This document shows, one piece after another, positions 56,930-64,000 of a stretch of 64,000 nucleotides of DNA. Source of the DNA: Diphasiastrum complanatum (Eukaryota > Streptophyta > Lycopodiopsida > Lycopodiales > Lycopodiaceae); the NCBI GenBank assembly GCA_029204225.1, contig CM055096.1, forward strand, positions 59,679,534 through 59,743,533, in the 5' to 3' direction. The translations under genes and the position numbers were made by a program. Position 1 is the first letter of the stretch, and the number at the start of each line of letters is the position of its first letter. The notes below the pieces were generated by a model that saw only the letters and a program-made list of their open reading frames with translations, ran no database searches and was not told where the DNA came from.

Positions 56930-57575
56930 TGTGGGAACTAGCCCACTATCTAGCCACCATTGTTACAAGAATGCCTATAGGCCTTGTCTCTATCAAACTA
57001 GCACACAAGCTAGAATGATACACAAAGATCCTGCCAAAAATTCCTAGCTTTCACTCACAAAAAAAATTGCTTTACACTTTTCTTAGAGATAGAATGTTAA
57101 AGAATATGCAAGATTTATGCCACATTCTAGCCTATTAGTTTACTTGAATGCTGCTGCTACATTAATCCACAAGAAAACATGAAATCTAATCCACAACTAG
57201 GAAAGCAAGAAAACTAATCCACTCTAAAATCCACAACCACACACAATATGAATGGAAGGGCATGATCATAGGGGGCATCATTCAAGAAAACCATCATGAT
57301 AGAGGAGCTTAGTGTAGCATCAAACTCATGGGAAATCTTCTTATCAAGCATGGAGTAGATACAATTGCAAAAAGCTCCTCTACACAAAGAGGGAGTCTCT
57401 TAAATAAGCAAAAGAGCTTCTCAGGTGGCATCCTAGCAGAATTTCCACATTTCACAAATTACAAGTGGAATAATGCTCTCCACTAGTGGTCACCATCAAA
57501 AGGTGGCTCACTCTACTTTCTTTAAGAGAGGTCTACTTGCATTATTACATTTGCCTAGAAATACTAGTTCCTACA
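56930..57575. repeat. 646-bp segment with inverted ends
   Basis: It starts TGTGGGAACTAG and ends CTAGTTCCTACA, 11 of 12 bases inverted. It interrupts element E exactly where homology ends. There are no long frames. The flanks (AGACA and TGGTC) do not form a duplication. It is either a solo LTR with TG..CA ends or a small inverted-repeat DNA element. Confidence 0.5.
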
Positions 57576-57911
57576 TGGTCATTCCATCTTCCGGGATTCA
57601 CCACGAGGCTTACACAGTTCTTGCTTGCCATTCCTAACTAGCATCTCTCGGCTCTCATACTCGCTCTCAATCTTCGTTGGTCTCGTCTTCTCAAAGACCT
57701 CACTCGGTCTAAGATGAGAGGTGGCTCTTGAGTTGCTCTGTCCGAGTATTTTAAGAATTCGTCAGAATCAGCCAACAGCCCCAGGCCTCAATTCATTTCT
57801 TAACAAATGTAATGGCTATGATCAACATGAATGGGCTATAAATATGGCACCACTCTCCATATTGGATTCTGTGATCTCCTTTGTCAATTTGTTATCTGGC
57901 TTTCTCTCACA
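57576..57911. other. Unassigned stretch
   Basis: It is slightly CT-rich (CTCGGCTCTCATACTCGCTC, GTCTCGTCTTCTC) with no motif recognised. A short frame at 57721-57960 has no recognisable domain. Confidence 0.35.
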
Positions 57912-58150
57912 ATATCAAATCGACGCGTGCAATTGCTCTAGAGTCCCTCGACCGAAATAATTCAGGTGTGTTTATCGACCCTCTTCCTACGAAATATCGG
58001 ATCAACGTGCACCAAGTTCTAGAGGTCCCCGATAGCAATCATTCATGCGCGTTGAAGCGATATCAACCTCTTTATACAGAATATCAGATCAATGTGTGCC
58101 CTATTCTAGAGTCCTCGACCGAAATAATTCAGTTCTGTTGAACTGATATC
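57912..58150 (+). repeat. Three-copy imperfect tandem repeat, about 85 bp
   Basis: AATATCAAATCGACGCGTGC (57912), AATATCGGATCAACGTGCAC (57991) and AATATCAGATCAATGTGTGC (58080) each lead into a TTCTAGAG-type word and then a CGACCGAAATAATTCA or GATAGCAATCATTCAT word. Spacings are 79 and 89 bases. The unit shares words with 46000-46740. It lies just upstream of the split host frame at 58160. Confidence 0.65.
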
Positions 58151-58159
58151 AGGTTCTAT

Positions 58160-58568
58160 ATGACTAGTTCCTCCATGTCCTCAAAAAACAAACTTCTGGA
58201 TATTTTACTAATATTGACAGTAATTTTTTTGAATGATATAGAAGATGTTTTGAATTTGAGAGAGGATGAAATCCTCTCAATTTTTGCACAAAATTTATCA
58301 GGATTTTCTGACATTGTTGATTACACTTATAATGACCTTAAAAGTGAGATAGATTATGATAAAGATGGCAATTGGAAATTTGGCAATGAGGCATTGGAGG
58401 CTATAATTGAAAAATTGAAAGCCTATGGAAAAAATTTTGCCTACAGAGGAGGAATTTTTGGAATTCCAAAAAAAATATCTCCCAAGGACTCGGTATATCC
58501 CCTCGGACAATGTAAAGGCCATTGGAGGACATGACATTAGTAGAACAAATATCGTTGAATATGATGAC
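58160..58568 (+). pseudogene. Host coding exon, left part, split by copia F
   Basis: ATG 58160 opens MTSSSMSSKNKLLDILLILT, with a hydrophobic stretch at residues 12-24, and continues with the acidic DVLNLREDEILSIFAQNL and EIDYDKDGNWKFGNEALEAI. A one-base shift near 58425 leads to TEEEFLEFQKKYLPRTRY and GHDISRTNIVEYD, reaching the insertion. Across the insertion the codons resume as TAT GAT TTG followed by GTAAGTAG, a consensus splice donor (63525 on). So this was an exon end of a spliced gene. I do not recognise the family. Confidence 0.5.
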
Positions 58569-59435
58569 TGTAAAAATTCCAGAGAAATAAATACCAAAAA
58601 TGGATCCAGATGAAATCCTCAAGAGTGTTAGAGCTAGATTACTTGATCTACTAATCAACCAATGATTTAGATCTAGATTAGATCAATTTTCCCATCAAAA
58701 ATCTAGCAAGAACAACAAGCAAATGATTAAACTTGGAGACCTATTGACTTCACACGTGTGAAGAACAGTACCTATACGGACGTACAGCAGAGAGTGAAGT
58801 ACACAAGTGTTAGAAAGCAATAGAACCATAGAATCACAACACAAATATGAGAAATACTCAAAATTGCCTCCAAAACCAAGATCTTGCTTGTTTGATTTCT
58901 CAAAGTGGATCCATCATGGATTAAATACAAAAAACATCATACTCTCTCTAAGCCACTTCCAACACGTTTGAGAGCAGGTCATAGTGCTTATCCATATCCA
59001 CTTTGGCTAGATTCCATTAATTTGTCACATCATCATTTGGTGGCTAGTGTTGACCTTCTAGATTCCTACAAATTAGAGATAGGGACCAAATCTAGGGAGA
59101 TTTGAACATTTGACTTGTGTGAAAACTATATACAATGGATCTGACTTTTACCATGATATTTCACACATGGGAGACCACTCCTACCCATGTGATATAGTAT
59201 TTTCTACCACTAGAATGGTGCCAAGTGGCATAATACTACTAAACAAATTTTTTGGCCAATTTAGCCACTAGTTTCCAAATTAAATGATATGTACAACCTA
59301 TAATATCTATTTAAATGACTTGGGCATAGATCTCACCATGTGGGAACAGGCTCCACACATGTCTAATGATGATAGGTACAAGGTCATTATGGTACTTACA
59401 AGATTCGATCAAGTTTAGATTGCCAATTTTAAACA
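58569..59435 (-). repeat. 3' LTR of element F (867 bp)
   Basis: On the minus strand it starts TGTTTAAAATTGGCAATC and ends GGAATTTTTACA. It includes CTTCACACGTGTGAAG (58749-58764), GGTACTGTTC and, near the other end, CATGTGTGGAGCCTGTTCCC. It matches the other LTR over its whole length, apart from about 120 bases missing there. Confidence 0.85.
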
Positions 59436-59448
59436 CTCCTCCTCAAAA
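59436..59448 (-). other. Polypurine tract of element F
   Basis: The plus strand CTCCTCCTCAAAA gives TTTTGAGGAGGAG on the minus strand, directly before the 3' LTR. The same tract type precedes the E LTR. Confidence 0.75.
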
Positions 59449-60348
59449 CTACTGTGATACAATCTTTGGTGGCATTAATGTACAACACTGTAAGGCTGAT
59501 CATTACAGATTCAGAAATGTGAAGATCAGCCAATGAGTTTGACGAAGATCCAAGTATCACCATATCCATATAGTGTGCCTCCTTGATGTTGACTTCTTTG
59601 ATGATCTTGAGAGCTTTGCACCATCCTAGCACCTCCAAAATTGATTACTTCCAATTTTCATGTAGATGCTTGACTTTGAGGCTTGCTCCTTCTTGATGTG
59701 CATGCTCCTCCTTGATGAAAATTTCGAGACCTCCATGTCTCATAATGATCACAACAAATATGGATCATACAATGTGCACTTTTTATGATCATCATGATTA
59801 CTTATGCTAGAAACATAAGTCCAAAAATCACCACAATATTGGCGTGGATTTTTCAAAAAGTATTTCCATCTTAATAAGGCTAACTATTTGCTTATGGATA
59901 TAAGTATCCACTTTGGATGCTTCACTTATTTCTCATAAGAAGTTTACAACTTGCCTTTAAAAATTGAAAATTTACAATTTTCAACATTATGAATGAACAC
60001 ATCATTTATGATCTTATTGAAACCAAAAGAAAATACATCATGAAGACATTTCCATTTCCTTGTCTTTATACTCAATGTAATTTACAAGAAAAACATGCTT
60101 TGCTATCTATTAAGGCACACACTCAACTAGTATTGCCTTAATCTCCACATTTGAGATACATAAATCTTTCAAAGCAAAATAGGTTCTTCAAAAGATGCCA
60201 TGAGAGCAAAATTGGAACTATTTTCATTTTGTGATTGCTCCTCCTTAATCTTGCTTGGTTTCTCTTGATCATAACAATAAACTTCGAACTTATTCCAAAG
60301 TTCCAAACAAAATGCAGTTCCAAGGACATGAGATAAATCCAAGTGACA
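59449..60348. other. Internal sequence of element F without frames
   Basis: No RT, RNase H or integrase motif is recognisable in this part, where they would be expected. The stretch is AT-rich. Confidence 0.5.
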
Positions 60349-60786
60349 TTAATGAAAGTGACATTTGATCTTTGCATCTTGAACCAAAAAATTCACTTCC
60401 AAATGAAAAACTTCAAAGTTTGAAATGTGTGGTGATGGACTTGTGAAGACAAATCTTGTAAGTCCTTGTGAGACTCCAAGCCTCATGCATCTTTCCAAAA
60501 AGGGAAACTCCGTTTGCTTGGATTTGCCCTTCTTGCCTTTGCACTTTGAATTTGAAGCTCCATCCATCACCTCGGCCCTCTTGCTTCGGTTCTCCTTGGA
60601 TGGATTGGTCTTCATTTTGTAGCATCTTGAGACAAAATGGATCTCTCTTGCCACAAAGGTTGCATTTAAGTCGTTGAATTGCCTCCAATTAGGTTGCCAC
60701 CTATTGATGCCATGATGAGGAAGCAAAACTTTGTGATATGGCTTTTCAATATTGTAATTTGTGACACTCTTGAACACATTCCACAA
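60349..60786 (-). pseudogene. Gag-like remnant of element F
   Basis: A 145-codon frame and an overlapping one give pieces that recall copia gag. LKCNLCGKRDPFCLKML (60671-60621) resembles a CCHC knuckle with the His lost. A Lys-rich stretch KCKGKKGKSKQ and LFGKMHEAWSL (compare KCGKMCEACSL of the gag-pre-integrase domain) follow. If correct, protease and much of gag are deleted between these parts. The similarity is weak. Confidence 0.4.
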
Positions 60787-62752
60787 TCTAGAAGGATCTA
60801 CACAAGATTTGGGACTAACAAATTTTCATATCTCTTTTCAACCTAGTCAATTGGAAACTAAGATTTGCTTTGATCAGTAAGACAAAAAAAACTCTATCAA
60901 ATCACAAAAATCAGATCCAAACACCCCTATGGACTCAAACAAACACCAATGACTCTTTCTTTTGAGAGTTGGGATGGATTTGAAAAGATTTGACACCTAG
61001 GACTTTCCTCTTCTCTTGACTAGTTCACTCAACTTTTGATATTCTTGAACAAAGGATGGGTTTTGTTTCAAATACTTGAAAATCAAACTTAATCACTTCT
61101 TTTGGACTCACTCTTGACCCAAATAATCTCACACTTGAGATTATGGATTGAATTTTGATTTGTTTTGACAGCAAATTAAACCACTATTTTTCACAAAAAA
61201 AAATGATCTACACAGTCACATAAACTTGACATTATACTTATTCAAACAAACAATGATCAGATCCAAATCACCCCTTTTGGAATCCTTCTTGACCAAAGAA
61301 TCTCACTCTTGAGATTTGGAATGGACATGAAATGGTTTGATAACACTCTATGTCAAAGAATCTTTCACCAAGCTTAAACATTGACATCTAGAGATTCACA
61401 AAGATCCCAACCATGCATGAACACTCAATATGGACTCCTCCCTGTTTCTAGACCTCCGATGGAATCACAACTTGGCCCTCACCCTCTACAAAGAAAGTTG
61501 AATTAGAACTTTATTTGAGTTACATACATACAATGTCAAATTTTGCTCAAAAATGAATTCATTCACCCTATTGGACTCCACCAAGTACGAATGACTCTAA
61601 ACCTCTTTTAGAGTTGGAAATGAAATTCAGATTTTTATAACTGTGATACTTCTCTCTCACTAAGATATTGTGCTTACAAAGAGCGAATGCCACTTAGCAA
61701 GGATGTTGATCACAATGAAGACAAACAATTTTTCCACCAAAGTCAAGAAAATGAGTTACTAGATCTTGCCCTCTAACAAAGGAAGGAACTCTTAGGAATT
61801 TTGGATCAAACACTACACACATGTGACTCACACACCTCTATGACTCTCTTTCAAGCCAAACAAAACTCAACGTCTTTGATAGGAAGTGGAACTATTGTGA
61901 CTTAGATTTCAAAAATCACATCTAGAACTCTCCAACAATTCTTATCACCGTTGTATTGGTAGATTTTGCCTTTATGAGTGTTTGTGCTCTAGAAATTCAC
62001 TTAAGATTTCACTTGGACTTATCCATGGGTAACTTCTAGGCACTTACATGCTTCTAGTCTCAACCCCTTCACTCTTGAACACATCTAGAATGAAGCTACA
62101 ATGGATTTCAATCTCTCCCCTGCAAATCACTCCTTAATCTATGGTTTTTTGGCAATCTTTCAACTCTCAACTTTAATGAACAACCCAAAGCATATGAGAT
62201 CAGCTTTAATGTACTATATAAAGCTTCAAATCATCTATGTGTTGATCTATACCCAAGAACAAATCAAAGAAAATAGAAACAATGCATTTAGAAAGCTTGA
62301 AAAATGCACTAGATTGACTACTTTTTGGGTGTATGAGGCATTAAATGCACCAAAACTTGAATTTTTCTTGTTCAGAATAGGCTATGTATGGGCCTCTACA
62401 CGTGTGTGAAGTTACACTTGCAGCCCATCAACAATATTTGGTTTTCAAATATAGTGGATTCTGATCTATCCAATCAAACTCGCTACCTCAAGATTAGCTA
62501 GTTTTCAAAAACTTGCTAGTTTGGGTGTATGAGTAAGATATAGCATCAAACTAAAAAATATAGCTCCAAAACTGGTACTTTACAACCTCACACATGTGAA
62601 CAGTAGTACCCCTTGCAGCCCACAACCAAGTTTGATGCACAAATATCAAAGCTAACTAACTCTTCAAACTCGCCCACTCGAGATTAGTGAGTTTTCTCAA
62701 AAAACTTGCCAATTGGGTGTTGTATAAATCAATGCTTTAATCTCTTGTACTT
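60787..62752. other. Leader-side internal sequence of element F
   Basis: This roughly 2-kb stretch between the gag-like remnant and the primer site has no long frame. Imperfect words such as ATGACTCT.TTTTGAG, CACTCTTGAGATT and TTGACCAAAGAATCTCAC recur at about 100-300 base intervals (60950, 61130, 61310, 61590), suggesting an old diverged tandem array. Two CACACATGTGA words occur near 61810 and 62590 and a CACGTGTGTGAAG near 62400. Confidence 0.45.
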
Positions 62753-62765
62753 GGCTCCGATACCA
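62753..62765 (-). other. Primer-binding site of element F
   Basis: GGCTCCGATACCA is the complement of TGGTATCGGAGCC, one base from canonical. It directly abuts the LTR at 62766. Confidence 0.85.
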
Positions 62766-63512
62766 TGTGAAATTTCAGAGAAATAAAGACCAAGAAAGGG
62801 ATCTAGATGAGATCCTCAAGAGGCGGTTGGAAGCTAGATTACTTGATCTACTAATCAACCATGATTAGATCTAGAACTAGATCAATTTCCCATCAAAAAT
62901 TTAGCAAGAACAACAGCAAATGATTAAACCTTGAGACCTACTGACTTCACACGGTGTGAAGAATAGTACCTGTATGGACTTACAGCAGAGAGTGAAGTAC
63001 ACAAGTGTTAGAAAGTAATAGAACCATAAAATCATAACATCAAATATGAGAATACTCAGTCCTCCAAAACCAAGATCTTGCTTGACTGATTTCTCAAAGT
63101 GGATCCATCATGGATTAAATACAAAAAATCATGCATACTCCTCTCTCTAAGCCACTTCAAGCACGTGTGAGACAGGTCATAGTGCTTATCCATGATCCTA
63201 ATTTGGTCACATCATCATTGGTGGCTAGTGTTGGACCTTCGAGATTCTCTACAAATGGGAGACCACGCCCTACCCATAAGATATAGGCATTTTCTACCAC
63301 TAGAATGGTGCCAAGTGGCATAATACTACTAAATAGTTTTGGCCAATTTAGCCACATTAAATGATATGTACAACCTATAATATCTATCTAAATACTTAGA
63401 GGCATAGATTGCACATGTGGGAACAGGCTCCACACATGTCTAATGATGAATAGGTACAAGTCATTATGGTATTTACAAGATTTGATCAAGTTAGATTTTG
63501 CCAATTTTAACA
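62766..63512 (-). repeat. 5' LTR of element F (747 bp)
   Basis: On the minus strand it starts TGTTAAAATTGGC and ends TGAAATTTCACA. The palindrome here has an extra base (CACACGGTGTG, about 62947). It is shorter than its partner by a deletion near 63240-63250, and many single-base gaps are seen, suggesting considerable age or sequence errors. Confidence 0.82.
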
Positions 63513-63878
63513 TGAATATGATTTGGTAAGTAGATATTATATTGGTAGTGAAATTGTTCAATTTTTCTTGATTCAAACACTGTGTTGAAGTTTGAGTTTG
63601 CATTGTTATAGTATCTTTCTTAAATTTATTTTCTTGACGTCTTTTACAAGATGCTAATGAAAATAGAGTCCTTTGGTATGAAATATGGAGGCTCCGAGGT
63701 GTTATCAGCCCGGAGAAAGGATGTGTCTCTATCTCATTGTTTGAAAAGCTTTCAAAATAATGAGATTTGTATCATATCATTCATCTTTGAATCCATATGC
63801 CTACCACCAGTCATTATGGCCATCAAGTCATTATCTATTTGTTTAGGAGGCCACAACGTCCGCCAGAGGAACATATAA
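63513..63878 (+). pseudogene. Host gene, intron donor and possible next exon
   Basis: TGAATATGATTTG followed by GTAAGTAG completes the exon begun at 58160. An AT-rich intron-like stretch runs to about 63647, where TTTTACAG-like TTTTACAAG precedes an open frame (63651-63878). That frame contains MKIESFGMKYGGSEVLSARR and KSFQNNEICIISFIF and ends GGHNVRQRNI-stop. The exon border is tentative and the family is unknown. Confidence 0.4.
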
Positions 63879-64000
63879 AATAATTTTTTGAAAAGGGATT
63901 TGGCCATTAAAATATTGTGTTATACTTCCAATAAGACTACAAAAAGATAATCTGCAAGTGCCCTTTATTCAGGTTACATTGATATGAGCAAAAGAAAAAA
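63879..64000. other. Window end
   Basis: AT-rich, no feature seen. Confidence 0.4.

Larger units (their letters stand above)
58569..63512 (-). mobile_element. Ty1/copia-type element F, complete ends, gutted coding
   Basis: Two LTRs (59435-58569 and 63512-62766), a primer site and a purine tract define a full 4.9-kb element on the minus strand. TGAATATGAT occurs on both sides (58556-58565 and 63513-63522), marking the target. The internal 3.3 kb has only short frames. A gag-like remnant with a broken zinc knuckle lies at 60349-60786. It probably moved with proteins from elements such as A or E, whose LTR ends it shares. Confidence 0.85.

Overview
The window looks like nuclear DNA of a land plant. 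It is AT-rich and dominated by degraded Ty1/copia retrotransposons that use the plant-type initiator-Met primer site (TGGTATCAGAGCC). A smaller Ty3/gypsy component carries the GCGCCGTTGYCGGGGA primer site. There are also long TC/GA and AC microsatellites and intron-like GT..AG junctions. I see no bacterial or organellar genes, no rRNA or tRNA gene and no CRISPR array. The species cannot be named from the sequence.

Layout: 1-4.1 kb is unassigned. 4.1-4.8 kb holds a hydrophobic broken reading frame, followed by an LTR (5036-5672) and a decayed copia PR-INT remnant (5719-6846). Element A (6847-11722, minus) is the best-preserved copia: it has LTR, PBS, gag, PR, INT and RT, but lacks RNase H and the 3' LTR. 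After a gene-free stretch come a (TC)54 tract, a gypsy-LTR remnant and copia element B (15060-18600, plus; LTR to INT, no RT). 18.6-24.3 kb has small tandem repeats, a TCGCGA-rich repeat block and a gypsy element (21929-23911, minus) inserted into a tandem repeat; copia gag remnant C follows (24318-25403). 26.7-27.5 kb is copia debris. 28.3-29.15 kb, minus, is the best candidate for a non-transposon gene (signal-peptide-like first exon, tentative introns). 33.1-34.5 kb fuses a gypsy 5' end to a copia RT/RNase H; its LTR abuts copia H (35356-38241).

38.65-40.6 kb is copia D (minus, gag-PR only). 40.8-43.3 kb is a decayed coding sequence split by a short LTR element (41287-43074). 44.5-45.2 kb, minus, is another unrecognised decayed coding region. 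45.3-45.96 kb is a copia 3' end with a huge TC/TA microsatellite. 46.74-48.3 kb is the most unusual part: an intronless, broken copy of a centromere-type histone H3 whose frame runs into a Ser/Pro/Lys-rich segment and then a ULP-like (C48) peptidase segment with an intron. 49.3-49.94 kb is a fold-back repeat, followed by copia J (49936-51590), a 1.1-kb LTR with PBS and gag (K, 51758-53421), and copia E (53422-56929, minus). A 646-bp segment with inverted ends follows. A host exon (58160-58565) is split by copia F (58569-63512, minus) and resumes at 63513 with a consensus splice donor.

Almost every coding region carries stops or frameshifts, so the window reads as a nested retrotransposon graveyard with a few gene-derived fragments. 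Recurrent themes are a palindromic G-box (CACACGTGTG) in many copia LTRs, stop codons supplied by the first bases of the 3' LTR, and stops consistent with C-to-T decay. No intact gene pathway is present.
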